From Cylindrodendrum hubeiense (Eukaryota > Ascomycota > Sordariomycetes > Hypocreales > Nectriaceae): 64,000 bases of DNA. The notes below the pieces were generated by a model that made no database searches, was not told the origin of the DNA, and worked only from the letters and a program-made list of their open reading frames with translations. Both the position numbers and the translations under genes were made by a program. The number at the start of each line of letters is the position of its first letter. Position 1 is the stretch's first letter. Below are positions 45,138 to 57,386 of this stretch, in pieces. The stretch lies in assembly GCA_014621425.1 (NCBI GenBank), contig JAANBB010000205.1, positions 1-64,000 of the forward strand, given 5' to 3'.

Positions 45138-45712
45138 ATGTCCGATAGACCCAATCACAGAGGCGGCCGCGGAGGAGGCGGCGGCCATGGAGGAAACTTC
45201 CGCGGCGGTAGGGGCGGCGGTCGCGGCGGAGGAGGCGCCGGTGGAGGCAACCAGTCCGGCGAGCGCGAGCGGCCCAAGAAGGAGAATATTCTCGACCTCG
45301 CCAAGTACATGGACAAGCAGATTACTGTCAAGTTCAATGGTGGTCGTGAGGGTATGCAAAGCGCTCTTCCCCTAGGAACTACGCCGTTACTACAGGTGCT
45401 GACCACTCCGTCATCGCAGTCCAGGGCACGTTGAAAGGCTACGACGCCCTCATGAACCTCGTCCTCGATGATGTCCACGAAGTAGTCCGAGGTGAGTCGC
45501 ACACCGCCCCTCCTCCACATCCAAAACAAGTACGCGCGCGCCTCAATGAGACGCCTAGCTAACAGATACACCCCGCAATAGATGACGAAGGAAACGAATC
45601 CACCCGCTCCCTCGGCCTCGTCGTCGTTCGCGGCACCCTCCTCGTCCTTGTCAGCCCTGTCGACGGCAGCGAGGAGATCGCCAACCCTTTCGTCCAGGCT
45701 GAAGAAGATTGA
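45138..45712 (+). CDS. LSM7: U6 snRNA-associated Sm-like protein LSm7
   Basis: Subunit of the LSm1-7 (mRNA decapping) and LSm2-8 (U6 snRNP) rings. Three exons: 45138-45351, 45420-45491 and 45582-45712, giving 138 residues, phases 1 and 1. Sm1 motif: ILDLAKYMDKQITVKFNGGRE, then VQGTLKGYDALMNLVLDD. Sm2 motif: LGLVVVRGTLLVLVSP. The junctions reconstruct both motifs exactly. An N-terminal extension of about 45 residues is almost pure Gly/Arg (RGG repeats). Yeast Lsm7 has a shorter, different N-terminus, so the RGG tail may bind RNA or be arginine-methylated (inference). Confidence 0.95.
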
Positions 45713-46391
45713 AGAAATACCACATTTTGATTTCTTGGAAATCGGAGGAGGAGTGTGTTTAACCCACCAAACGTGTCGGCCGTTGCAGGATGCTGCGTGT
45801 GCAGCAGGCTGACCCTGGGCTACGAACTATGCCCAGGCTTCTTCTCGTCAAGACCCCATCTATTGTCTCGACATCTTCAGCTACATACGGAACCAAAGGC
45901 CTTTGGCCCCCTCCACTTCGTAGCTGAACTCCCCCCTGCGACTTCACCGACGCATGGCACATTAAGAGCAGGTAGCCTACCACATAGCGTCACATAGAAT
46001 ACTGTCCTGTCTCTGTTGAATCAAGGCAAATATCATAAAGCCAAAGTACTATCATCTCGCTGCCTCGCATCTCGCCCAGTCCTCGCCTAAACATAACTCT
46101 CGGACACATTACGAGATCCCAAAGGACCAACATCAACGCTGGCCCAACGCCTGACCCTGTCTTCCCACCCCTGTGCCAAGAAACACGCAAAAACGCCCCT
46201 CCAAGGGCCCGTTGCGCCATCATCAGCCAGACAGAAAGACCCTTCAGATCCTAGATAATCAAAATCCGTGTCCTCTAGCCAAGTTGTCGACAATGCTGTC
46301 TTCAAGGAATCTACAGTGTCCTCATTGAGTGCCTCAAGTCCCCCTTACTTACTCGTGGGCGGCGACCCCCGTGTAACCTTCGCCTCGTTTC
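45713..46391. other. Convergent 3' flanks of LSM7 and PAN3
   Basis: About 680 bases between stop codons. No gene supported. Expected to hold both 3' UTRs. Confidence 0.6.
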
Positions 46392-49050
46392 CTAAAAGCT
46401 CCTCCCAGATTTGTTGCCTTTGACGAGCTCGCCGAACGCGTTGCCCAGCTGCTTTTTGAGCTCCTTATAGCTGACAAGGAAGCTGGTCTGTTCGTCTCGG
46501 CTTGTTAGGCAAATTCTCTCATCCGTCCCGGCATCCAGCTTATTCAGGCACCGTATCATGTGCCCCATGTCCAGACCCGGGTTTCCGTTGCCGTCCACTT
46601 GGTGGAAAACGTAGTCTCGGAATAGCTTGAGCATATATCGCTCGCCATTTTCTGACCATGCTCGATCGCCATCAAATTCTTGCCGTTCATTGACGGCACC
46701 CAGCTTCATCATTAACCTGGCGATTCTACCATTCTCCAGTTCTCGATATAGGTCCGAGTTGAGTTTGTCTGTTGCGTGTAGGCTCTGGTCCATGGTGGCG
46801 ATAATGCGTCCAGCGATCCCTCGGATAAATTCATCAATGCCCTTCTGCGCTGGTGGTGGTTGTGGCGTGAGGAGCCAAAGGATCGTATCCCGCAGCTCCA
46901 CTGAGTAACTTCGGCTCATCTGTTCCACCGATACCTTAAGGTTGGGGAGATGAATTGCTAATGTGTTGGTTGTCAAACATAGCAGGAGTCGACCAAACTG
47001 CACAAAATCTTCCTGCTGCAGCTCTGGGATGGGCCGTCTAGAATCGAACTGCACTACATCGAGAATCGAGCATGCGCTGAGTCGAATCCGGTTCTTATCC
47101 GTCAGGATGATTTTGCTCGCGTCGATACACCGTGCTGCCAGGTTAAGGGAATGAATGGCCTTGAGTGCGTTGGCAATCTGAGTAATGTATCCCCACAGCA
47201 CCGTCTCCGAAACGGGCGATTTTTGGTGAAAGCGGCTTCCATGAGCAGGGTTTGGGGACAAATGGAGCTCAGCAAGAGTCTTGGCGAGAGGGTGGTAGTC
47301 CTGGACGAAAATGAGAGAGCTGTCTCCGAAGGCCCGGGTGGTAAAGGCGTCGAGAATCGTCACCACGCCCCCATTGTCGATGCGGCGCCATTCCTTGACC
47401 AATCTGATAGCGTGTTCGTTGGTCAGGCGGTATCCCTCCAGTCTTCGCAGGCAGTACAGATTCCCTGTCTTGGTCGACGTAGCCTTGTATACCCAACTAG
47501 GGTACCCAAAGACGTTGGCGTTCTTTCTATGGGTCGTGTCCAACGCGACGAGGGAATGATAATTATCTAGCTGGGGCAGCTGGGAATTGGGCATGACTTG
47601 CAGAGATGCTTCTGCCTTCTTTTGATACTCTTCTCGAAGCTTCTCGGCCAGGAAGAAGTCATGTGTCATGCGATGATAGGGCATCAAATCTTCTCGATAG
47701 GGTCCCACTGGGGCATATAGGTGATGTTGGAGAGGTTGGAGGGATGTGGGAAAGGCACCTTGTGCCTGGAAGTAGCTGGATCCATGGCCGCCAAGCCCGC
47801 CATGGTCATCGGCGTAAGGATTGAACTGAGGAGTGGATAAGCCCTGGCTGACGGAGGACATGGAGAAGGGGTCGAAGGAGACAGCGCCATCTTGGGCGGA
47901 GCCGTTTGTCGTTGCCTGTGAACATTAGTAAGACGGCAAGAAGACAGGAGCATCATGTCATACCGCGGCATTGATGTCAAATGTAGGGGTAAATTCGCGG
48001 ATGGCGGCGGGGTTAAAGGCACCAGCATCATTGTCTGGAGATATAGTAGGGGTTCCGGCTGCCCATTCACGTCAGTCAAGAAGTCAAAACACACACTGAG
48101 AAGACTCGTACCGCTTAAGCCACGTGGAGTGAAGGCTGGGGCGCTTGCGGCTTGGGAAGAGAAGGTGGGCTTCTTCCCTCCAGCTTGGAGGTTTGCGGGG
48201 GTAAATGAAGGTGATTCGACGTTTAACGCCTTCTTTGATCTAAATATACCGGTCTGGTTAGCCATGGCACAGTTGAGGGTGTGGTCATTTCGCAGGGATG
48301 CGTCACTCCGATGCCGCTTCCCAACAGAAGAGTTGCGTCTTTGGTCTCCAGGGAACAACACCACGTCATGACTTTGGGTGTAAAGAAGAACCCCCCAAGA
48401 GTCTTCAAGATCGTTGACATCCGACCAAGCCGGGCTTTTGCGCACTTGTTGAACGTGCCCACCTAAGCGCGCGAAAGGTGGCGCATCCCTCCTGAGAGGG
48501 GGGAGCGTCGGCCCATGCGCAACCATATCAGGCGACACCATGCACCCCTCAAACTTGTCATGACACTGTTGCCGGTGCTGGCATTTCAATCCGATTAAAA
48601 ATCGAACCGAGTCGCCAAAGACAGTTCTTTGCAGATGGAGACGGTGTCCTTAAAGGATGTGGAACTTGATTGGGCAAGAACCGCGATGGTTGGGCGGGCC
48701 ATGGTGGAGGGGCCAAGTCGATGACAAGATGTCTTCGCAGGGGAATATCCGGCATACGCAGTTCCTGGCAGACGAAGGGAGAGAGTCGTGACCTACATTT
48801 CTTGGTTGGAGTTTGTTTTGTTTTGATCATGGCTAAATGCGCAACCCTGATCTTCGTATCGGCAGTGGCCATAGATGAGGACGTTTCGGCAGAGGGTATC
48901 CTTGTTTTCTTGAGGGCCCGAGTCAGCTCGACGGCAATGGCAATCGGAGGGCATATGGATATGCAGATTGGTTAACGTACCGCGTCCCTTGGGCCTCGGT
49001 GACCCAATCTGACGGCGTAGATCGGCCGGTGGATATCGCGACGTCGCCAT
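46392..49050 (-). CDS. PAN3: PAN3, pseudokinase subunit of the PAN2-PAN3 deadenylase
   Basis: Recruits the PAN2 nuclease to poly(A)-binding protein to trim mRNA tails. Five minus-strand exons: 49050-48981, 48908-48797, 48239-48112, 48058-47964 and 47915-46392, giving 642 residues with all phases closing. A CCCH zinc finger at residues 30-50 (CRNVLIYGHC...C...H) is followed by a PAM2-like poly(A)-binding-protein motif (ESPSFTPANLQ, about residue 70). The pseudokinase starts near residue 230 (LVALDTTHRKNANVFGYPSW). Coiled coil and C-terminal knob follow (about 515-642). Intron 2 (48796-48240) is 557 nt, far longer than its neighbours. It separates the zinc finger from the PAM2 motif, so alternative exons or isoforms are possible there. 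Confidence 0.94.
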
Positions 49051-50402
49051 GGTCAATATGATATGTTGGGGATGTAGCCACCACCTTGGCCGAGTTTACG
49101 ACGTCTGCCATCATTGTTAGCTGGCCCGCGAGACAAGGAAACCGGCACGCGACGCGCAGGGGGCGGAATCGAGGCGAATCGCGAGGGCTGGAGGTGGAGA
49201 GATGGGGGAGCGGCACTCACTTGACTCTGGCAAGCATTTCCCATGGCTCAATTGATCGAGGCGACCGGCCGCCCATGGATTACGAAGAGAAGCGGGGGAT
49301 ATTAGTGGGCTGGTCGAAGCAGCCAGGGCACACGAGGGGGGGAGAGGCGGCGGCCGAGTCCAAAATGCAAAAGCGAGGGTGAAGGCGTCGCCCTCAACAA
49401 GCGACCTCTGTAGCCGGTGCGAGGATGTAGGTATGTAGGTCTGTCGGTGGGGGAGGGAGTCGCGGAGGGTTGGGCGGGCGAGACTCAAAGTCGCGAGGGA
49501 AAATGGGGGGCCGCTGGGTCACCAAGAAGCACTACGCGCCAGGTGTCTGCGCAGGTACTCCACCCACTGGTTTGGGTGGGAGGATACCTGGAGGGTACTT
49601 GGCACCCAGTTCTCCCTCGCCGGCATCCAATGACGCCAACAAGCGTTGCACCCATGCATTGATGTGCCCTTCCCTTAATTGCATCACCCATTGTCCCGTT
49701 GTCGCACGAGTTGCAGCATCGGACAAGCTTCCCTGGGGCTGGTTTTACCATCGTACAACCCTGGGATTTACAGGGCAACGGGCTGGAAGACAGCGACATG
49801 CTTCGTTTATCCGACCTTCTTCCACCAGTGTGATTTGCGATGCTCTGAGAGTCACCCCCGCGTTCCAACCCCCCCGCTCTCCCGTGTCTCTCTCACGTAC
49901 GCACATACACGAGCCACGGCCAGAGCTGGATAGACGAATACTCCGGGGTTATCCACTAAGCAGAGTTCCTCTTACAAGCGCCGAGAGCTCCCTTGACACG
50001 CGCTGCAGCGCTCCACCGAGGCCAATCGTCACTGTCACCGAACCTCCAAGGGAACATCCGCAGGAACCACGCACTATTTACGGGTAGAGACAGATAGTTC
50101 AACTCAACGACCATCCGCCCTGATTTCTGTCATACTTTACACTTTGCAATACCTTGATCCACTCCCCTGTTTGGGCGCCAACGGGTATGAACCTGTAGAG
50201 TTTCTTCGGACAAAGTACAGCGTGCATATGTCCCAGCTCTTTTAAAGGTTGCACCATCCCCCCCGTCGAGATCGGACCTCTACTCCCATTCCCCCAACAA
50301 CCACTGGACGATTGCATAAAGCAAGCACCCGACCGAGAATCATTCCGCGACCGATAATTTCCATCAAATCACCCGGGGGCCGCAGGTTTCCAGCTTGGAA
50401 AC
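49051..50402. other. Divergent promoter region PAN3 / UBX protein
   Basis: About 1.35 kb between divergent starts. Overlapping open frames at 49.4-50.1 kb have no domain. CACCCACTGGTTTGGGTGGG (near 49,561) is an inverted-repeat-like element. No gene supported. Confidence 0.5.
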
Positions 50403-52054
50403 ATGGCCGAGGGCGAGTTTGACTTGGGACAGCTGTCCACAAGTCAGCAAGACGCCCTGAACCAGTACACACAAGTCACAAACCAGGAGCTCAACGAAGC
50501 TATTCCGCTGTTACGACGGTCAGAATGGAATGTTCAGGTATGGGTTTAATGCCTCCTGTCCCGACTCCGGCGCCTTGCGCCTGCTGCTGACAGCTGCTGA
50601 CAATGACAATCCAGATCGCTATCGCTAAGTTCTTCGACGGCGAAGCTGCCGATCCCGTCGCCGAGTCACTCGCTACACAAGATATTCCTCGATCAACCGC
50701 TCGGCATGAGAATCTCCAAGAGAGCTTGTTATCTGCCGCCGCGCGGCCACACCGAGGGTCGCAACGACAACGTACCGACCCCGCCCCGAGGATCGTGCCC
50801 CAGAGTCCAGTGACGGGACGATCGCCGTGGCTCATTGGACTTCTCCTCGCGCCATTTGGATGGGGATGGAGGGCGGCATCAACCCTACTCCGCACACTCC
50901 TCTATGCATTGTCGTTCCTACCCGCATCGATCCGTCCGCGCGCAGTCACCAGCCGGATCTCGACCGGCTTTCGGGGCACCAACGGTAGACGGCCACTCAT
51001 GCCCCGGGACACAGCAGCAAGGTTTAAACGGGAATTCGAGGAAGAGTACGGAGAAAACGACCTACCGTTTTTTGAAGGGGGGATAGCACAGGCGCATGAC
51101 CTGGCTAAGAAGGAGATCAAGTTTATGCTGGTCGTCCTCATGTCCCCCGAGCACGACGACACTGAGTCCTTTGTCAAGGAAACCCTTCTTTCTCAGGAAG
51201 TGATTGACTTTGTCAAGGACCCTACCAACAACATTATCTTATGGGGTGGTAATGTGCTAGATTCAGAAGCCTATCAGGTGGCCACGGAGTACAACTGCAC
51301 CAAGTTTCCCTTTTCAGCTTTGGTCTGTCTCACTCCCAAGGAGGGCAGCACCCGCATGGGGATTGTAAAGCGCCTTGTGGGACCTTTGCCCGCCGAGACT
51401 TACCTTTCGGAGATAAGAGCCGCCATCGAGAAGTACGGGTCTGACCTGGACGGAGTTCGGGCAGAACGAACGGTGCAGGAGGTGACGAGGAACCTCAGGA
51501 CAGAGCAAGATTCGGCGTATGAGCGATCATTGGCTATTGACCGAGAACGTGCGCGCCAGAAGCGGGAGGCGGCTGCAGAAGCTGCGGCAGCGGAGAAGAG
51601 GGCCCTGGCGGAGGCAGAGGCAGCGGTGAGGTTGGAGGAGAAACGACAGGAGTGGCGAGTGTGGAGAGCTACAGCTATCTTGTCCGAACCTGCGGCCAGC
51701 GATAAGACTGTCGTCCGGGTCGCGCTGAAGATGCCCGAGGAGTCCGGCATCGGCCGGATCGTCAGGCGGTTCCCGCAAGATGCGTCCTTGGAGGAGCTCT
51801 ATGCATTTGTGGAGTGTTACGACATTCTACAGGGCGAAAATACAGGCGGTGACAAGCCCGAGGACTATGAGCACGAGTTCAAGTTCCGGATTGCGTCAAT
51901 TCTCCCGCGGATGGTTTACGAGCCCAGCGCAACAGCGACGATGGGGCAAAAGATTGGCAGGTCTGGAAACCTGATTGTGGAGGACATTACCCCGGAATCG
52001 GAATCGGAAGACGACGATGATGACGAGGACGAGGAGGCTGAGGATGAAGACTAA
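50403..52054 (+). CDS. UBA-UAS-UBX membrane protein (FAF2/Ubx2-like)
   Basis: Probable ER or lipid-droplet adaptor that recruits Cdc48/p97 in ER-associated degradation. Two exons, 50403-50537 and 50615-52054, phase 0, 524 residues. A UBA-like helix bundle lies at about residues 10-50 (LNQYTQVTNQELNEAIPLL). A single hydrophobic hairpin follows at about 116-152 (WLIGLLLAPFGWGW...LLYALSFLP). A thioredoxin-like UAS domain covers about 213-325 (FMLVVLMSPEHDD). An Ala/Glu/Arg coiled coil covers 335-394. The UBX domain covers about 412-485 (VVRVALKMPEESG...RRFPQD). A strongly acidic Asp/Glu tail ends the protein. The domain order matches human FAF2 (UBXD8) and fission-yeast Ucp10. Role in ERAD is inferred from the family. 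Confidence 0.93.
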
Positions 52055-53709
52055 GGGACTAGTAGAATGCGATAGACTGGTGGTGTGATGCTCGTGTACG
52101 TTTGAAGATATTTTGCATAGCGGACACTTCTTCTCATTGTTTCGCTGTTAAGGGATGATTGGTTGCGGCCCGGCAGGCAGCGTGGATGTCTCACGAGGGA
52201 CTCTCTGGGTGGTTCCAGGGTTTCTTCAACGGCTGGACACGTTAGCCAGGGTGGCATCCATGCGCATGCATGGCCAGACCCATGTTGGTGTCAACGGGTA
52301 GAAGCACCGAGGCAGCTTGTCAGGGTGGCCGGATTTTGTATTATGGTTGCACGGACTAGACAGGAGGGCCACTTCAATCTCATTGTCTGCAGACACAGCA
52401 CGGGAAGATGCAAGCCATGACCTGTTGTGTTTACCGGTACCACTGACATATCGCTGTGTAGTGGACGGAGGTCGTGCAAATTGGCTCATGGGGATCCATG
52501 CATGACTCGAGGGTCCTCATGCCCGGCTCCATGACACGCGTTCCTTTGACTTCTCTTCTCTGCGGCCTCCAAAATGCAGGCTCTAAGCGTCATGTGCCGC
52601 GCCCACACTACAAACGTCACCCTCCTTCGTCCAAAGCTTTTGCCAGTGATACCAAGACTCCCGAGAGGGGTTGATTGCGTAGGGCTGTGAGGCTGTGCAA
52701 CGGCACTATGTAGGTACATGGTACAATCTCCGTGAGGCGGCAGGGCGGCCACCTCCTCTCATACAACGGGTACAATACTGAGTCCCCGGCCCTTGCAAAT
52801 TGGTTGGGCATTAGCATTTGACAAGAGACGAACAGGCCGGCGTCTGCTGCAACCCGCACTTGCACTGACACTTGGCTGTATTTGCCTGCGCTCGCCTGCA
52901 CTTGCACCAGCCCGTTTCCCCTTGAACGCCTTTGCTTACCCCGGATCTCCCGCCTGGTTTGCTTGGGGGAGTGCCTTATCTGCTGCATTTTCCCGCAAAA
53001 GCTCGCTGGCCTTTGTTGGCTGCCGGCCGTTTGGACAATACCAACCCATATCCCGTGTTGGGTGCTCACAGCTGTTGTAATTCGCTTGCAACCCGCTTGC
53101 AACCCGCTAACCAACACGAGCTCTGGACTGAACTGACCTGGACAACACCCCGGCGACGGTGACGGTGACGCACGGGGCTTGGTCCGAACGCGCACTCACG
53201 CCTCTCGCTCTCGCGGCGACTCGTCTGTCACTCCGCCTCGTGCAGACGAAACGTTGCGGCTGCAGTGAACCCCAGAGTTGAGGAAAATAAAAATAAACCA
53301 CTACCAGGGATTCACCGGTTGTTGGCCGAATCCTTTAGCTTCGCGCCTGGATCTCACTCTGCTGTTACTCTGCTCCTCCGCGACTCCTTCTCAATCACCA
53401 GGGATCCCCAGGACCCTTGCCATCTGCTTATCCCAGACACCGGCGCTCCAATCAGTCAACCGCTACCGCTGGAAGAGCATCAGGGTCGTCCCAACCAACA
53501 AAATCGCCCAAACCGAGGGAACGCTTCGTTTCACGAACACACCATCGCCATTTCCCGCCTCTCTCCGCCTCTCTCCGTCTCTCATATCATCCCGCGCATC
53601 CTCGTGCTCCTCGCTGCCGAACCTCCGCGCACCTCCACCCTCCTTTTCCCCCTCCCGATCATCCCGCGCCCAGCCCGCTGAGGGTGGCGCGAGTGCTGAA
53701 GCAGCAGCC
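52055..53709. other. UBX 3' flank and Lsb5-like leader
   Basis: About 1.65 kb. Repeats of TTGCAACCCGCTTGCAACCCGCTAACC (53,083-53,110) and CACTTGCACTGACACTTGGC / CACTTGCACC near 52,860-52,910. 53,500-53,690 is C/T-rich leader. No gene supported. Confidence 0.5.
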
Positions 53710-55569
53710 ATGAAGTCCATGAAGGGGCTCAGCGTGAACAAGGTGTTTGGCAGCATCAGGAGGAAGGCCAGCAATGTGTCAGCTCGTACGCGACCCCCAA
53801 ACTCCCAAACTCCCAAACTCCCCGCAACGCCGACGCCTCTGTCGCGCCGTTGCCAACGGTCAAGACAGCCACTGACGGCAGATGTTGCAGGTAACTCTGA
53901 CGGTGTCAGCGGCACGACGCCCGCCTCGACCCCCGAAATCACGGCTCACAACAGCGTGGTATGTGTCTATCCCTGGCCTGCACCCGCCAACGTCCCTGGT
54001 GTCTTGGTTTCGTTTGGCGAACCACCGCTAACATCAGTTTCAGAAAGCCTTCTGCGAGTCTGGAGGAAAAGCACAGGTGAGTAATCTTCCACGCCCTCGA
54101 CCGCCAAAGCCGCCATGCTGCCAACCCCATAGACCTCTGCTAACCGGTCGCGTGCGCCCTCGTCATAGAGCGATGAAGTCCTCTTCCTCCCCCCAATCGT
54201 CGATGCCGCCGAGTGCTCCCCGAGCGCCGCCGCCGAATGCGCGCGCATCATCCGCAAGTACATGTCCCGAGACTACACATCGCGGCCATCATGGCAGTAC
54301 AACGCCATAATGCTTTTGCGCATCTTGGCCGACAACCCAGGTGCGACCTTTACGAGAAACTTCGACCAAAAGTTCGTCGACACCACTCGCCAGCTGCTCA
54401 AGGGCGCGCGAGACCCCAGCGTGCGCCAGATCCTCATGGAGACGCTCGACGATATGGAGCACACAAAGATGGACGACGAGAACCTGACCTTGCTCATTTC
54501 TATGTGGAAGAAGGAGAAGGAGAAGGCATTCAAGGACCACCCGGTATGTCCAACTACCCACTCTTCGATTCGCCCTCCTCCAAGTCTTGTCCTGGCTCAC
54601 TAACATGCCAACTACTCATAGGCTCGAGCACCAACATCGTTCCCCCAGCCGCCTCCCCCCGGCCAACCTCAATACAACCCCCATTCACAAAACTACTTCG
54701 CCCGGAGCCACTCCAACAAGCGTCTACCTGACCCTGTGGAGCTGGCCAGCCGCCTCGAGGAGGCCCGCACATCGGCCAAGCTACTCGAGCAGGTGGTCAT
54801 GAACACGCCCCCGACTGAGATGCTTGACAACGACCTGATCAAGGAGTTTGCCGATCGTTGCCAGAGCGCTTCCCGCAGCATCCAGGGCTACATGACTTCC
54901 GAGAATCCCACTCCAGACAACGAGACCATGGAGAACCTCATCGACACAAACGAGCTGCTGCAGACGGCCCTTAATCAGCACAAGCGCTCCGTGCTCAACT
55001 CTCGCAAGCACCTCGGCCTCGGCCAACGCCATGACTCTGACACCCCCGTCAGCATCCCCTTGTCCAACGGATCTGAAGCCGAGAGATACAATGACCATAC
55101 GTCGTCAGGCTTTGAGAACCCTCCGTTGCCCGACCGACACAGTCCTACCGGCAACGGTAAGGGCAAGGACACGGACAGCTATGCACCACCCCCCGGCCCG
55201 CCTCCGGGTGTTGGGTCCTCTGGCTCCGGCTTCAAACCGCTCCCAGATGCGACCCCCGTGGACCCCTTTGAGGACCCCTTCCGAGACCCCCAGACCGGCG
55301 GTTCGTCTCGCCACGCGGGACCCAGCTCCAACGGCGAATTCGAAAGCCGCCTGGCTTATGAGCCCTTCCACCCGGGTTTTGGTACGACCGAAAGCTACCT
55401 GAACCGTCAGGATAGCGCCGCTGACAAGGTGGCCATGCACGGCGCGCGACCTCTGAGACCGCCGACCCGCGGACGCGACGACCCGCTGCGGACGAGGTCT
55501 CAGATGACGATGATCTCTACGATGCGCCGCCCAGGACCAAAGAGCCCGCGCACAAATACTAGAGCATAG
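53710..55569 (+). CDS. LSB5: VHS-GAT domain protein, Lsb5-like
   Basis: Ubiquitin-binding adaptor between endosomal sorting and cortical actin. Five exons: 53710-53785, 53891-53958, 54044-54076, 54169-54543 and 54622-55569, giving 499 residues as sequenced. The VHS superhelix covers about residues 40-180 (EVLFLPPIVDAAECSPS...RKYMSRDYTSRPSW). A GAT-type three-helix bundle covers about 215-310 (ELASRLEEARTSAKLLEQVV). A Pro-rich tail contains DPFEDPF. After AMHGA (about 55,441) the open frame becomes Arg/Thr-rich. The +2 frame instead gives an acidic end (DEVSDDDDLYDAPP...) stopping at TAG 55,560-55,562. This suggests a 2-nt insertion in the GCGCGCG run at 55,442-55,448, real or an assembly error. 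The N-terminal two-thirds are secure. Confidence 0.88.
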
Positions 55570-57353
55570 GAAAGCAGCACGATAGGGAGCGATGTTGGTA
55601 GTTCAAGAAGCCGGCAGTGTTGGTCCCGGAGCCAAACGGTGTTTGTAGTCCAAACGGACTGCCGGGCACCAGCCAGCTCGTCCTTGACCTACCTCGGAGA
55701 AAAGAACTTGGATACCTGTTGGGGAGAGGACTGGATAGTATTTGGATGGAAAGACTCGCACAGTATAGCATAGGATGGTGGCTGGGACGGCGAAAGGACG
55801 GATCCCCATAGCGTTCTCCTTTCACATGTATTGTATGTAACCGCGATCGTTCTGGGAATGGGGAGGCAGATACCACCCTGACATCTCGAGAGACCACTCG
55901 CAAGTGATGCCGTAGCAAGCCCATGCACCGGGTTCATTGGGTTGCCCTCCTGCATCTGCGCCTTCAGCATGCAGTGCTCCGAGGCCCGAGGGGCACAGGT
56001 ACGACACGGGAGGGGCCAGCTGCCCGTCTTCCCCAATGTGGTAGTGTGCTCCCCTGTCCTCTGATCCCTGGGTGCATCCTCCGAGGACGTGGACAGCAAG
56101 GCACGGTAGTGGTTGTGGCAATTCGAGAACACGGCAGGGTGGCAGCGGTGGTACTCTAATACCTAGCCGAGACAGGGTGCAGAGGTCGACGTTTCCAGTA
56201 GAATTTGTGATGACCACGGCTGTGGCTTATGATCCGGCGTGCTGGACTTGGGAGTGATCGTCATCCACGAGCATCGGGGAGTTGGGACTCGACGGCAGTG
56301 GCTGACGTGGTACCAAAGTACGAAGCAATGTCGAGGCCACCACGGGCTCGAGTTTCACATGGAGCGGAAGGTTGGCCTATTTCTAGGAATCTGTTTGTTT
56401 GTCTGATCAGCCGTACTGAGGTCGAAGCAGGATGCAGCAGGATGCAGCGCCTGGCGTGCCAGCTCCCAGGACGAAACCCAACGGACCGAAACGAAACGAA
56501 ACAAAGCAAAACGCGTAAGACGGGAACTACTAGAATTGGTATGCAGTCCCGGAAGAAGGGGCCGAAATGGGGGCCAAGACCGATGTGGTGCCAGAGTGTC
56601 GGGGTTGGTAGTCGCTGTGACATGGGGTCGGGTCCATTTCAATACCAACCCAGATGAGGGAGCTGTTTCGTGGGACACTTCTAGCACGCAACTGGGTATT
56701 GCCTGTGATTAGCAACTCCATCAAGGGCACTTAGGTATAGCCGATGATCGGATCCTTCGGGTTTTCCTTGAAGCAGCCTGTTCAGCTAGCTGCATAGCAA
56801 AGTCGTATCCTACGCCTTCGTCCATGCGCCGGCGACGACATCCGTAGATTGAGACGTATGAATCGCACGATTCTGATGGATACATAATCTCCATATGCTG
56901 TGCTACGTGGGTGGGTAGCACGATAGCAACGGGGCCTGGACCAGATGAAGCCGGTATCCTGCCTGCCGTTGGGCTGTGGGTATGCTGAATCTTGAGGGGC
57001 TGCAGCTTTCGTCTCTGTCGTATTCAAGGAATGCAAAGTCGTTCGTCAAATGATTGGCTCTGGGAGTACTCCGCAATGCGCTGGTCGCAGGCAGACGGAT
57101 CCTTTGAGGCACACGAGGGAGAACAAGCTACATTGGCTCACTGGCGGGTGAGGCCCATCTCGGAGCAAACAGGCCGACGAAGAATATTGAGCGGAGTCTA
57201 TGCAGACAGATGACGGCAGACTGCGTACTGCGTAGAGAGCAGAGAGCGTGAAGCGGCCAGTAAAGCGGCCAGTAAAGGGCCAAGAGCCACATGGGTTTTC
57301 CTGCAAGGCGATGGAGTGACTCGCGGCTATGAAAAGCAGTGGGTTCAGGCGCT

Positions 57354-57386
57354 GATGCTGGGGTGATGCTGGGGTGATGCTGGGGT
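57354..57386 (+). repeat. GATGCTGGGGT repeat, three units
   Basis: Three perfect 11-nt tandem copies in intergenic DNA. Confidence 0.85.
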
